Of a stretch of 64,000 nt of DNA, positions 14,031-26,344 are shown in pieces; the stretch's first letter is position 1, and every line of letters begins with the position of its first letter. The stretch covers positions 1,556,356 to 1,620,355 of the forward strand of contig JACTAT010000036.1 in NCBI GenBank assembly GCA_014526335.1, read 5' to 3'. The notes beneath the pieces were generated by a model. It saw only the letters and a program-made list of their open reading frames with translations, was not told the origin of the DNA and ran no database searches. Made by a program: the position numbers and the translations under genes. The stretch comes from Chrysaora quinquecirrha (lineage: Eukaryota > Cnidaria > Scyphozoa > Semaeostomeae > Pelagiidae).

Positions 14031-16224
14031 CTTTTTGAGATGTTGTATGGAATTATAGCAAAATGCATTGAAAAGGAACCCCAGAAAGGCTGAAGGTGTT
14101 GTATTAGAGTAGTAGGCTCTCCGTTTCAATGAAACTACCATAGAAAGATAACAGATGAGGAATATGAGGGTTCCTCTTAGGGTACAGAAGGCACTTTTAA
14201 TGCTTATGCTATTTATGTATTTAATTTTGTTCAAATGTATACTACAATGCAATCATAACATTGTCTTTTTACAACGCAGACTTTCTATTCTCTAACCTTA
14301 GTTAACAGGGAAGCCAACTTAACTATACCTTTTACCATTACGTACTGTAAACTATGAATATAAGGCTGATTGATTGGTGGGAGAGTGGAAAAAACCTCTT
14401 TGTTTTGTGAATCATGTATGTATATGATGTGCGATCGATGTTCTTGTTTACGGTCTAGCATAACAAGGAAGGCTCTTTTGCATTTGGTTCTGGCTGCTTG
14501 ACGTAATCATATGCGTCATAAACGAAAACGGGGAAATGACGTCACATTGGAAAATCTCATTGTTGACACCAAAACCCTATAGAATAGTCCAAAGGCTATA
14601 GGTTTTCTCAGATACTGTATGTCCTTGTCTGGGGATGTCTGCCTGTATGAAAATTTAGGGAAGTCACTAGGTGCCTTACCAAGGGGGGTAAGGCAAACAC
14701 ACGACAACACCTTCAACAGAGCGTGTTTTGGGACGCACCCCTTTCGTGAAGGAACTGATCGACATTTTATTTAGTCTACATGTTTCAAATGAAAAAAGAC
14801 AAATTCCAATGAATTAATGTGGCACACATGGCGTTTGTATCATTGCCACTTGGGCTCTCATTACCTCCAGTCGTTGTCCGTACTTAGAAACTGAAAAGGG
14901 GTCAGGTGCTGAAAGTTTCTTAGCTTTACAAGCTTTGAATATTGAAAGTTTCTACTTCCAAGCATTTCTTTTGGGGGGTCTCTGTCCCTGGGTCTCTATG
15001 CGCAATCAGAAGGAGGGACCAACTTCAACTAATTGTGTCGCACATGAAGGATATAAACAGCATCAAAAAAGGTTAAAAAGCAGAAATAGAACTGCAAACA
15101 ATAATTTTCTGGATGGCCAAAGGGTTGTGAACATGCTCCTCCTCGCGCTACTGTTAGGTTTTTTCTTTGTTTTATTCACCCTCACAGTTAATTGAGGATT
15201 CTATTAAAACTGTTACCCCGTAAAAAGTTCTGATTTTGAGGTGTGGGGTTGTGATAACTCTGATAAAAGTTTACGAGTCCGGGTACCGAGTTTCTAATAC
15301 AAATGATTACACTGGAGCCTGGGGGCTAACAGAGAGATAGAATATGGCGGAATTATAGGAAAAAATAAAAAAATAAAAAGAGAAAGTCACCTCTTGTGTT
15401 TGGTCTTTTGACAAGTTTTGAACTAGATGAAAAGATAAAAATATCTGCGCATTGATAAAACGAAGATTCCATTCAGAAATAACAATTTTCGTATCACAAC
15501 AATGCTATAATTTTCAATAATTCCAATTAATTTTAGCAGCGATCTAAATGATCGAATACTGTACCTAAGTTTTCAGTTTTGTCTAATAAACACACTATAG
15601 ACATATAACATGCAAAATCAACCGAAAACTAGTCCATTTAGAGAGGACAGCAGCCTCTGGTTTAGCTTATAGTTTACCCCCCAAAAGTAAATTTCAGATC
15701 ACTCAAAAACTAATCAAGATACAATGTTACACGGGGGCAACTCTAATGCTTCTGATGTGTTCCTAATTCATAATGCTTTGCATACACATAATTGCTAGAC
15801 AGTCCTATTGCTGCTCGTAAATTGCCTTTGTAAGGCTTAAATCTTTACTTAGAAATAAATAGTATTAGTATACTTAAGCCAAATACTGTCGGTGCACTAA
15901 CTCTATGTTGCCTTATTTGGCATAGTTATGATAATAGCTAATGAAGTGAACACATGGAGTGAATCCTGGCATATATGGGCCTTAAATTGAAAAGGGCTGA
16001 AAAGAGGTTTAGAGAGATTATTTTGGAAATCCTTAACGCTGTGACTAAGTATCGATTTAATCAGGGAAATCTGAGATTATACGACCGAGAAGCCTTTTGA
16101 AATTGTGTTTAAAATTATAATTTCACAAGAAATTTTTGAGACTCGTTTTGGGTAAACTGGTAAAGAGTGTGAAATTAAGTGGTAAAGAATGCTTCTGAAC
16201 ACGACAGCAAACTTGAATTTATGA
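14031..16224. other. Intergenic, no gene recognised
   Basis: AT-rich sequence between the calmodulin-like ORF and the 28-bp minisatellite. The 86-codon open frame at 14935-15195 ends in a hydrophobic run (MLLLALLLGFFFVLFTLTVN) but starts without an ATG in context and matches no family I know. No RNA gene or recognisable transposon was seen. Confidence 0.4.
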
Positions 16225-16640
16225 AGTATGAAATAAACATGCTGACGAATACGGTATGAAAGGAATACAATATGAAATGAACATGCTGACGAATAAGGTA
16301 TTGAATTAAACTGAAAGTGAATACAATATGAAATGAACATGCTGACGAATAAGGTATGAAACGAATACAATATGAAATGAACATGCTGACGAATAAGGTA
16401 TTGAATCGAAGTGCAAATGAAAACAATAGGAAATGAACATGCTGACGAATAAGGTATTGAATTAAACTGAAAGTGAATACAATATGAAATGGACATGCTG
16501 ACGAACACACTACGAAATAAAGGCAGAATGAAGTGAACGTACTGAAGAAAACGGTATGGAATGAATACAATAGAAAATAAAATGCTGATGATTACAGTAT
16601 GAAACGAACATGCTGAAGAATGCAGTACCAAATGCTCCAA
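16225..16640 (+). repeat. 28-bp minisatellite, locus A
   Basis: About a dozen degenerate tandem units with core ATGCTGACGAATACGGTATG / ATGCTGACGAATAAGGTATT, unit near 28 bp with some longer spacers (TTGAATTAAACTGAAAGTG). It lies just downstream of the 3' end of the L-threonine ammonia-lyase gene. The same unit occurs at about 43.3, 45.5 and 58.5-59.15 kb in the same orientation. Minus-strand open frames here ([13 protein letters not shown] peptides) are artefacts of a unit length that keeps frame. Confidence 0.9.
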
Positions 16641-16989
16641 CATAACACATGAGAATGGCAGGAAATAAAGACGCCTTTTAACCCAACATGGAATGAAACA
16701 AACAAACTGATAATTTTATGAAAAGGGGGACACTTTTAAAAGAATAAGTAAATATAAATTGGCCACATTTGTTTTAAAAAGAGATCCAAAATGGCACCAT
16801 CAAAGCCAAGGCAAAATTATTCCATAGAAACCCCACCCAAAGCCCATTCAAGACACTTTCCTGCATAGCTCTACAGGGTCGGAAACACAAACGATGAAAT
16901 TTTATACCACAATAATGAAATATCTATACACTAGGATGACATTAGAATATAATACAAAATTTGTTACTTTATAATTTGCTGCAGTCCAC

Positions 16990-19900
16990 TTATTCGACTT
17001 CATGTACAGCTTCAGATCCCCAAATGACGTCACTGTATTGACCCAAAACAGCCTCTTTTAGCTGAAGACCATGCTCGAAATCGCGAACTTCGACCACACA
17101 TTTTATCTGAAAAAAGAAAAATAGTCACCCCTGGTAAGTTACGGTGGTCAACTGAAAGCGAGTACAAAATGGTTATTTGCAGGGGGTAAACGCTGTTTCT
17201 TTGCGAATTAATATTCTTGTATTTAGTCACATACTATTCACAAAACTCTCCTTACGAAGTAAAATGAACAGTTACTCCTGGTGCGTTTCGTTTGTCAATT
17301 GAAAGACAGTACAAAATGGTTATTTGCAGGGGGTAAATGCTGTTTCTTTGCAAAGTAATATTCTTGTATTTAGTCACATGTTATTCACAAAGAACAGTCA
17401 CCCCTGGTGAGTTACGTTGATCAATCGAAAGACAGTACAAAATGATTATGTGCAGGGGGTGCATGCGGTTTTGATCCAGAGTTGTATTCGCCTATTTAGT
17501 CACAAACATACTATTCACAAAACTGAACTTACCAAGAAAAATGAAAGAGTTACCCCTGGTGAGTCACGTTGGTCAATTGAAAGAGACTACAAAATGATTA
17601 TTTGCAGGGGGTACTCGCTGTTTTTATACAATGAGATGTACCTTGTATTTGTCATACTCAGACTTTTGGTACAACCGTGCCAGATGTTAGGTCACATACA
17701 TTTCCACTTGCGAATCATAACGCGGAATGGGTAACAGATAAAAATAACATGCAAGCTAATGGAATTCTTACCACTACGGTATAAACACTGGAGCGCACCC
17801 AAGCTCTTTCGTGAAAGATATCTTTTATACTAAGAAGAAAAGATTAATGCTTAGCAAACTACAACAGTGGCAGGCAAGGGTGGAGGTGAAATGGTGTTTT
17901 AGTGCCAGTCACTAGAATCTCAGTAGTAGGTTAACTAACTGAGTCCTTGACGATGGCTGTGACCCTACCGCGGCTGGGCTTGAGCTCTACCCACACTGTG
18001 CTCCTGACACCACGAGTCAGCTGGAAGCAACAGCTGCCACAGCAGCTTCAAAGCGGCCACAAGAACAGCATTATTTACAGCCAAATAAGCCAAGAACAGA
18101 GCAACCCAAAACAGATGAATGCTTTGCAAGGTACACGCGATTTTCATAAAAAAAGGCTTTTCAAGTTTGATAATGGTATTTTTCGGTAATATGTGCGACA
18201 TAACTTTGAAATTACGTTGTTTAAATTGTTTAAAATTCATAATCTTGGCATTACCTTACTCCTAATGAGCATAATAATCGTGACAGCTCTGCTACTCCGC
18301 CTGGTCGATCTAGAACGGTAACTTTGAATCTGATTAAACGACCATCTGCAGCAAGACCACGTTCAATAACACGACCAAGAACTGTTGAATCAATGTTGCC
18401 ACCACACAGAGGAAATACAACCCTGAAATAAAAAAAACAACTATATTGGAATAATAATAATATGAAACCTAACTTCAATATGCCTATATTAGATATTTAG
18501 CAGTACAAAAGCCTTGTATAAAATATAATTTCAATTGTCTCTGCATTCTTCGAACCTATTTGCCTGAACTTAAAAGTTTGCTATCGGTGCCTTTGCAGTA
18601 AAAATGAAGGTGATAAACCACGTAAAACGTATAAGTAGTTCTAAGTTACAAAGGTTTGATGCAATTTTAAGTGGTGCTCCAAAATCTGAATTGCACAAAG
18701 ACAATATTCAACGAAAAACTACGGACACTTCAATTTTTGAATAAATTGATCTCCTCCCTTGTGTCTGGACATTTTGTGCCAAAATAGGACAATTGTGCTT
18801 GAGTGCCACAGAAAGGACAAGCGTGCTAGTTTACAATGCTACAAAACTAATTGCATGAGCTTATTGGGAGCTAATAAACTTACGATTTTCTGTATGAGGA
18901 TAAAGAAGAGGGCCGTTTCATCCTGACGGTCTGCTAAAGTGTGTGAAATGATTATACAGAAACACAGCTAGATGAGCATAAGTTACTGACAGTCACTTTG
19001 AATTTTGGCTTTTTGATGGACGGTGTTGAACGAGGAAGGCCTGCAGAAAAAGCATTTCTCCTCTAGCGTTGGTGCTCATTCGAGGAGAGGGCCTAAAACA
19101 CGGGAATCGTTTATGTAGGGTAGGTACCTTTTGCCTTCAAGCTCTGGCAGTAATCCAGCCAACGCTGCAGCTACACCAGTCGCTCCTGCTCCTTCTACAA
19201 CGCATTTTTCTTCTTCTATTAGTCGCAAGACAGCCATAGCGATGTAGCCTTCACTATAATAAATAAATACGTCAATAGGACTCAAGATTCAAAGACAAGA
19301 AAATATGCTTTGACTAATTTAGACAGTCAAGTTGCAGAATGGCCTAAAAAAGCTAGTTATTTCAGTTCCACTTTCAAATAAGATAAGAAAATATAATGCA
19401 GGTCTGGTGGAATCGATAACAACAACTATCTAGTTTGTTAAACTGTCTGGCAAGTTAAGGGCACAGCTCACTTATTTTGGGACGATACCTTAAAGCCAAA
19501 CATAAGGCTGAGGCTTTCGTCATGCACATGACATAAATTGACTACCCCTTCACACGAAACAACTGATACAGAGATAGGACACATTTTGGCTTCATCGTAT
19601 AGAAGTCTAAGGGCAACCGCTTCCGAAAATGGGGCTTTAAATGCTGTGAACTCTATTAGGTTTAAGCTGCATCTAGCATCATGTTGCGTAACTGTGTCCC
19701 AAAAAACCACACATTTCTTCCAAGAAGGGCTACCTGCTTTCAAAGGGTCTACCTTGGCACCCCAAGTGTTTCTATGCAAACAATGAGTTATTGCAAATAT
19801 AATCAGGACATTGCCCACCTGACGGTGACACATTTGTCCACAAGATCCTTAGATGATGCAAAAGCATTAGCTCCGACTTTAGCCACGCATAAACCTCAAG

Positions 19901-22900
19901 AAAATAGAACACATTTAGTGAGCAATGAAACAAACTAACTAAAATTAATTAGAAATAATATGGGACATTTGCATGACCAGGACGGGTATCGAACCCGTGG
20001 TCTCTGACTAAAAACAGGTCTCGAACGTGCAACCTCTGGCTTTCGGGCAGGAATGCAACACTAGCCTCTGCACTACCACTGTGGAATGGCAATTTACAAC
20101 GGATTTTTATGTCTTTAGTGTTTCTTCAACCTTTCAGATAGCCTGAAACAGCCCCATATTCGATCTGATCATCCGAGAAACATAGTATTTAAGTATTTTA
20201 GCAATTTCACAACTTGAGCACACAGTATTGCTGCTAGCAATCGCCAAACATTATTGCACTCAAAATTTATTATCATAATCACCGCTTATCATGACAACCC
20301 TATTGGGGCAAAATTTATTGGGGCAACGCTTCGGGAGAAGCCCGATGTTAGGAGACGGAGCTCCCAAAGACGTTGCCCCGATAAGTATCAAAGGCAGGTG
20401 ATGATAAATAGTTATTACCAGCACTACGTCAAAAGCAGCCTTGATAATTGCGAATATATTCACTCTTTCTTTCCCTCCTTCGTGAAGATTGTGAATTTCG
20501 TCTAATATCTTTCAATAATATCTTCGAGCCCAACTGGCATGCTCTTTTGAGATGACGCAAATAGACTGCTGTTTAGTATTAGAACATTTTGATCGAGCAA
20601 CAGTAGTCTTGTAGCATACAGAGATTTTCAATAAAATTTATATTTACCATCAGCTAGTGTAAGCGATTGGTTAGCTTCTATCCTCACTGGATGCCCTGCT
20701 TCCATGGCAGCTTTGTAACTAGCACACTCTTCGCTTTCTGCAGCCTAAAATCAAAAAGGGAATTTGAAAACAAAATGAGACCTCAAAACGATATAAATGC
20801 ATAGGTTAAAATTCAATGCAAGACAACTCTCCAAGCCATACAGCCCAAGGCTCTCCTGTCATTTTGGCTTTGTGCTTCGGGTATGTTGAGCCTTCTTCAG
20901 CACCATACATATTTATGTACATTTGTCATGAAGAGCAGACACTAGGACAGATTTTCCAACGAGTGCCATACAACAACAGATGGGATTCGAACAAGAATAA
21001 GAACAAGAATACCGACAAAAAAATTCATCAAACCATCAAAAGATTAACTTACAATGACCATGATATTTGGGCAAAGGTTCTTCAATGCAGTTGCACAACC
21101 AGCTAAGAGTCCAGCTCCACCAACTGGTATTACTATTGCATCAATGTTTTCAACTTGATCTGCGATTTCAAGGCCCATGGTTCCTTGTCCAGCAAGGATA
21201 TGAGGGTGGTCGTAACTGCAAAGTTAAGAAATAATTCGATTTAAAATCAGCGAGCTGAAGCAAAATGAGATGATTTTAAGAATCAACAGAAACAGAAAGA
21301 GTGAATTTTTGGACTAACAGAACATAAAAGCCGTGGCTACACGTGCTACGTTTTGCTAAAGAATTGTCGCCGCGAATTGTTTCTGCGACCCGAAGAAACA
21401 CGGTCGCAGAGCATTGACTTGGTTGAACTTATCGAGACATGTGATGCTTGTCGCCAGTAATGTTGCAGCGACTAGCCGGTTTTTTGCATTGGCGCGCAAC
21501 ACATTGCATTGTTTTCGCGAGTTTTCCTTGAAATTTCATAGGACCCATACACAGTACTGTGCATTTTTACTGTAGCAGACCTTCTGTCGCGGCATTTCTG
21601 TAGCAGCATGTAGCCACCTCAGGATTTCTTAGAGCAGGGCATGTTCAGGATGGTCGCGTTGCCAGAACAGGTGGAAAACGCACGTTTAGCCGCGTCTTAA
21701 CTCTGGCGGCAACTGCCGAGATTCTCGGTGCTGTGTGATACTTATCAGAACAATAAGCTTTGTTCTTAGCCTACCAAGGAACATCCTTTGGCGTCAATTA
21801 AAAAATTTAAGAAACCAGAACCAAAAAAAGGCCACCGGTCAAACAATCAAATATTTGAACAATCAAGTTAGTCATTTTTCTTCTAATTCTTACTTACCCA
21901 TTTATGTAAGCAAGTCGATTCGTCTTTGCAATTTTAGAAGCAATGTCTTTCGCCTAGAGAAAAATAACAAAAAGTTTACATAACATCAAACAGTAGTAGG
22001 ACGAATGAAAGAACAACAATAAACAAAAAAATGAATGAATGAACAAGCAAACCTTCGAACAAAAGAACAAACTTACAGAAGAAAGGATAAACTTACAATC
22101 CAATCCAACAAAAAGAAAAAAACAAACAACAAACGACAAACAAACGAACGAATGAATGGACAAGCAAACCTACGAACAAAAGAGCAAACTTGCAGATGAA
22201 AGAAACAAGCCAAGAGGCAATTCTATGAATAAAAGAATGAACTTACAGCAGATAGAACAAGCTAACAATCGAACAAAAACATAAAAGGAAACAAAAAATG
22301 ATAAACAAGCAAAACAAACAAGCAAACAAAAAACAATAAACAAAACAAACAAACAAACAAACAAGTAAACAAATACAAGATAAACAAATATAGACAATAC
22401 AGTTAACAGACCTCAATAATGTCTGAACCAACAACATGAACTGTAGCTCCATACTTTCTGCATGCATTGATCTTCATGATTGGTGCATTCAAAGGCATTA
22501 CCACAGTAACAGGTATGGACAGTTCTCTTCCATGGTATGCCAATGCTAATGCATGATTACCAGCTGATGCTGCTACCACTCCACGCAACTTTTGTTTCTA
22601 TAATGGATATTAAATGACAATGAAAAGTTCCTGGTAACAATTTCAAAATAACATAACAGAAAAGTTAAGGTTCTATTCACACAAGAATGGAACAGAAGGA
22701 AATGGAATGGACATGGGAATGGCCTATCAAAAATACTGTTTGAAGAACAATTAAGCCTCCATTAACTGTCTCCTTCCTAGGCTTGTAGCTTTTGTTTGGC
22801 CCTAGGTCACTGTAGGCTGCCATTTTCATTCTACTGTTGCAATACTTTTCCTTTAAAGGTTAGGGGGTACTTCCACTGTTCAGTATACTAGACATGCCCC

Positions 22901-24523
22901 CAAATGGGTTACCAATTAAATGGTGTGAATGGGTTAAATGTATTTTAGTTATTAGTGCAAAGGCATTTTTGCAATGCTAAATGGCAGTTCTACTCATGCA
23001 AATAATGTTCATGTGACAACAATTTGGAGTGTCCCATTTCATTCCAAAAAGTAGCAGGCTTTGAAAAGTGAGAAAAAAGTTGGAATGGAGCATTTTTCTG
23101 TTCTGCTTTAGATTTTCTAAAAAAGGCCAAACTGTAGTGTTTCATATAGAAATTTAAGGCAGAGATAATGGGATTTTATGCAAAATCACATCAAAAAATG
23201 AATAAGTATAACACGATGCCAGAGTCTCAGAAAATTTGAATACCGGTGATAGCATTATAAGTGTATTCCTTGCACCTCTTTCCTTGAAACTGCAAAAATA
23301 AAAGTAAAATATCATTTATCAATATAAATACAATAGACAATTCCACAAAGAAGGCATTTGGGGGGGGGGCAAATGCACCACAGTGCTTCTCTAAGGTTAC
23401 ATTATAGAAATTTACAGTGCATTAAAGGCATAGTTTTTTGGTCACATTGCTATTTTGTCGGCAGAGGTCAAAACATATTTTTTTCATACCGTCTTCTGAA
23501 AAGGGCAGGTTTCGCAGGCCTCCAAAACCTTCTATCCCCGAAGCTGGAAGGTTTCGCAGACATAGCAAGGAATCTCCTTCTCCCTTTAAAATGTATGGTT
23601 TAGTTTGATTTTGTTCTGATCAGCCTTGCGTTTTCGGCAGCTGTGTTTTTTTGGTGCAGGAAACGTTTTTCTGCTAAGTTTACCATTTTCAGAATCCAGA
23701 GGGTCTGCCAAAAATGGAAGATGATAAAAAAATACCCCCTAAATGTCTGATGCCCCCAACACCCAAAACAATCTTATGTGGAATTGTCTATTAACCGAGC
23801 AGGCACTGCTGATGAAATCTTATTGATTAGAGCAGAATCTTATTGCCTTGGCAATAACCAACTGAACAAAAATAGCAAAATAACCAAAACAGAACAGCTG
23901 TTTTATACCTTCCAGTGACTTGCATGTTGTCTTTTTTGAAGAAAGCAGTCATTTTCAGAAGGTCTGACAATCTCACAGATTTCTATGGAAAAGATTGAAA
24001 TTATTGCATTATTTGTTGGTTGTGTAGTTGTCTATCAATGTTTAGTTGAAATTAAAAAAGTGAACCAACTAGTAATGGGGGGCTTGAGGCTATAGCCACC
24101 TCCCTTTTGCAACGCTACAAATTGCCCCCTTGCTTTTGCCATGCTTATCTTTAAACATTGCACCCAAACCTCTGTTTGTCAGGCTGATATGTTTGCCTTG
24201 TTCAGTTAGGTGTGGTGAGTTATCTTTTAAAGAGGCAAGGTGACCAGATGTGTGGCAACAGTACCCCACCCCCTCGTTCCCTTAAAATGTCTCTAATGTA
24301 AAAAAAACCAAACAGCAGTATTTACCTCACAGGGTGTTCTTCTGATGCCATTTTTGATCCTGTAAGCAGCAGCACTTATGTCTTCAAATGAGATATTAAT
24401 GGGTTCATCTGACTCCCCACTTAGAGTTAACCTTCTGACCAATGGATTGATGCTGGTCTCAAATGGTCTTATTTGGTCATATGTGTCCGATGTGTCAGAC
24501 ATTGCTGAAATTGTTTCCATCAT
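16990..24523 (-). CDS. L-threonine ammonia-lyase (threonine/serine dehydratase), PLP-dependent, with C-terminal ACT-like region
   Basis: Fold-type II PLP enzyme deaminating L-threonine (and usually L-serine) to 2-oxobutyrate (pyruvate). Twelve coding exons join in frame: 24326-24523, 23909-23982, 23244-23289, 22412-22597, 21898-21953, 21053-21215, 20648-20744, 19819-19894, 19128-19253, 18255-18422, 17772-17829, 16990-17106; 454 residues. Seen: RTPCEKS; the PLP lysine in TGSFKERGARNTL (~K93); AASAGNHALALAYHG (~res 115-129); the phosphate-binding loop IPVGGAGLLAG (~216-226); EGAGATG; then LCGGNIDSTVLGRVIERGL. The last ~95 residues (FKVTVLDRPGGVAEL, IKDIFHERAW, CVVEVRDFEHG) form an ACT-like domain as in TdcB/IlvA-type lyases. 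Serine racemase, the main alternative, lacks this extension. Start at 24523 is the first ATG of a tandem MM. A 5' UTR exon probably ends near 25830 (ATG|GGTAAGTT). Confidence 0.95.
17125..17640 (+). repeat. Four-copy tandem repeat, ~125-150 bp unit, in the last intron of the lyase gene
   Basis: Copies begin near 17129, 17274, 17400 and 17551 with ACYCCTGGTRMGTTWCG and continue GTACAAAATGGTTATTTGCAG then GGGGTAAA, TTCTTGTATTTAGTCACA and CTATTCACAAA. Unit length drifts through indels. The array fills the intron between exons 11 and 12 (17107-17771). Orientation-independent function unknown; nothing suggests coding. Confidence 0.8.
19975..20095 (-). mobile_element. tRNA-derived SINE-like unit
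   Basis: Read on the minus strand, TAGTGCAGAGGC (20066-20077) resembles a pol III A box and CGTTCGAGACC (20019-20029) a B box at about 45-nt spacing; a second B-box-like GGTTCGATACC lies at 19985-19995. A clean cloverleaf cannot be drawn, so it is a SINE head rather than a tRNA gene. It lies in the intron between lyase exons 7 and 8. Confidence 0.5.
20265..20420. mobile_element. Short inverted-repeat element
   Basis: Outer arms ATTATCATAATCACC and GGTGATGATAAAT, inner arms TATTGGGGCAACG and CGTTGCCCCGATA. The outer word ATCACCGCTTATCATGA recurs inverted near 40158-40180, so it belongs to a dispersed family. Confidence 0.55.
21333..21617. mobile_element. MITE with GTGGCTACAYGTGCTAC-type ends
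   Basis: The left end GTGGCTACACGTGCTAC (from 21333) and the right end GTAGCAGCATGTAGCCAC (to 21617) are inverted repeats. The interior is GC-richer than the surrounding intron (CGCG words) and has no ORF. It lies between lyase exons 5 and 6. Confidence 0.6.
21985..22400. repeat. AAC/AAACG-rich microsatellite-like tract
   Basis: Runs of AACAAAC, GAATGAACAAGC and ACAAACAAAC with A-rich composition between lyase exons 4 and 5. Cys/Phe/Leu-rich minus-strand open frames here come from the repeat. No gene. Confidence 0.8.
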
Positions 24524-24929
24524 CTTCTAATGTCTTGAACTAAAGCAACAAGAAATTGGACCTATCAGCTCCTATCAAATATTTCAGACCTGACATACAG
24601 TAAGTCCTGCTTTTAAGAAATGGACAAGAAACTGCAGCCTAGAAAATCCCTTAAAACAATAGGCAAAACAATAGTGGATTGTTTTCAAACAATAGACTGC
24701 ATCCAATGGTGTTGTTTCTCAAAAGTGGGACTTTGCCCATGACATGCCCTTTGCCCTTGGAGAGAGTAGCAAAAAATTAAGCTGAGAATTCAAAATGAAA
24801 GTACATAAAGCAGTCCATCTTGCCATGAGAATCTCCTTAACAGAGAGAAGGGGAACAAATCCCTATTATTAAGAAACATGGAGGGTTAACTAAGCACCCT
24901 AGCAACTAAGAGCTAATGATATGACTTTG

Positions 24930-25080
24930 ATTCATGAAGAGCCTGCCCGAGACCTCCACCCTGGCTGTCAGTGATGCTGCCGTAGATGGCTCAAAACCCT
25001 GACCTCACTGAGCTTCTGACACTATGAGCCACCTTGACTAGACCACAATGCCACGGCACCTCAAACCTTTGTAGATGTTT
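24930..25080 (-). mobile_element. Degenerate tRNA-SINE-like sequence
   Basis: The minus strand reads GTGGTCTAGTCAAGGTGG...AGCTCAGTGAGGTCAGGG. Related GCTCAGCGAGGT / GCTTAGCGAGGTTCGG stretches lie near 17940-18020, 37480-37600 and 51380-51470, all on the minus strand. Box A-like TAGCTCAGCGAGG is visible in the 37.5-kb copy. I treat them as one worn SINE family; no copy is intact. Confidence 0.4.
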
Positions 25081-26340
25081 CATCTACTTGATCATACACT
25101 TTTTCAAAAGAACAACATTTATAAGACAGCAGGCTGAGATCAGGGTCAAATTTTTATGATATCTCAGAAACTACTAGACTTAAATAGAAACAAAGTCTGC
25201 AAGCATAAGGCCATTGCGTATTAAATGTCTTTTTAGAAGGGTGGGTGGGAGATTCACTTGACAAGTGACTGTCCATGGTCATTTATGCACCCATTTTCAC
25301 ATTTTCTTGAAGTCTTAATTTTTCAGGATTTCCCTTTGTTCAAGAAATTCATGGTGCACAGCTTCAATAACCAAAGGATACCAAGTTCCTTTTAGCTTTT
25401 TTGACTATTTTGTTATCAATATTTTCCCGACCACACCATTTTATTGTTAATATTTTCCACATATTTTCGAGCTTGCTTAATCATAGCAAAAGCCAAAGCA
25501 AAGTTATGAAAACTAACGCATTTTCAATCCCGAAATTATAAAAATAAGTCTTCCAACAACTAAAAAAACTACAGGGTCATTTACTCTTGATTCACTTTTC
25601 GTTTCAAGAGATATCTCACCATGCCACTCCATGATTCATGGTCTACCAGATCAGTGATCAGATGGGCCTAAAAAGCTAGACCATTCGGACCACGTAGACC
25701 GTCTCGAACACCCCAAAGAAAACACTTGATAGCAAATCGCAGAAGCACTGGATAATGTTTTACATAAGTTTAGTAAGTTGAAACGTTTTATTACTCTAAC
25801 ATTTGTTCTTTAAACGCGCAAACTTACCCATAAAACTAAAAAAATCGACGAAGAATGACAGCCAGACAGGAAAAAGTACAACGTTGAGTTGGTCTCGGTT
25901 CGGTTGCGTTGTGTGTGATCTTGTGATTGTTACGTCACGCTTGCTTAGTCACAGGGGGTCAACAAAACAAGCGTGATAACAATTCGCCCAAATTTGGCGA
26001 TACAGTATTTCGTATTTAATGTTTCTTAACTGTAGATCTAAAATTTAGGCAACAATAAAAAATACTTCAACCTCACGGAAAACACACTAGTAGAGTTTTT
26101 ACACGACTACAGGGTCACCGTATCAGCTCGAACAGCGCTGCAGGTGGCGAACTTTCACATAGATATTTTGCATAACTTCGCGCACTATTGGTTGTTAACC
26201 GGACCATGGCCCGCTGAGCAAAAACAATCGACAGAACAGCCGTTTGTATGATAACAATAGACGGACGGTAGACCACAGACCACGGCGGCCTGTCACGCTG
26301 ACGTCAAGGGTTGGAGGTGTGGCCGTCTGTGGCGGCAAGA
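25081..26340. other. Region between lyase and flightless-1 genes, left part
   Basis: Contains the probable 5' UTR exon and promoter of the lyase gene (minus strand; donor-like ATGGGTAAGTTTG at about 25822-25831). No coding sequence recognised. Fragments such as GTTTTGACCCCTGTGACTAAGC-like runs are unexplained. Confidence 0.35.
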
Positions 26341-26344
26341 ACCG

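Noticed and set aside
14935..15195. 86-codon plus-strand frame with a C-terminal hydrophobic segment.
   Set aside because: No ATG at the start, no homology recognised, no splice or promoter support; cannot be called a gene from sequence alone.
16077..16643. Long minus-strand frame of 188 codons rich in Ser/Cys/His/Phe (also at 43231-43677, 45587-45851, 58380-59083).
   Set aside because: Pure translation of the 28-bp minisatellite; no start context, splice support or family similarity.
21954..22467. Cys/Phe/Leu-rich minus-strand frames resembling membrane proteins.
   Set aside because: Complement of an AACAAAC-rich tract. The last one partly overlaps exon 4 of the lyase in another frame.
16990..24523. 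Serine racemase as the identity of the PLP enzyme.
   Set aside because: The C-terminal ~95-residue extension with RPGGVAEL and CVVEVRDFEHG, and the total of 454 residues, fit threonine ammonia-lyase instead.
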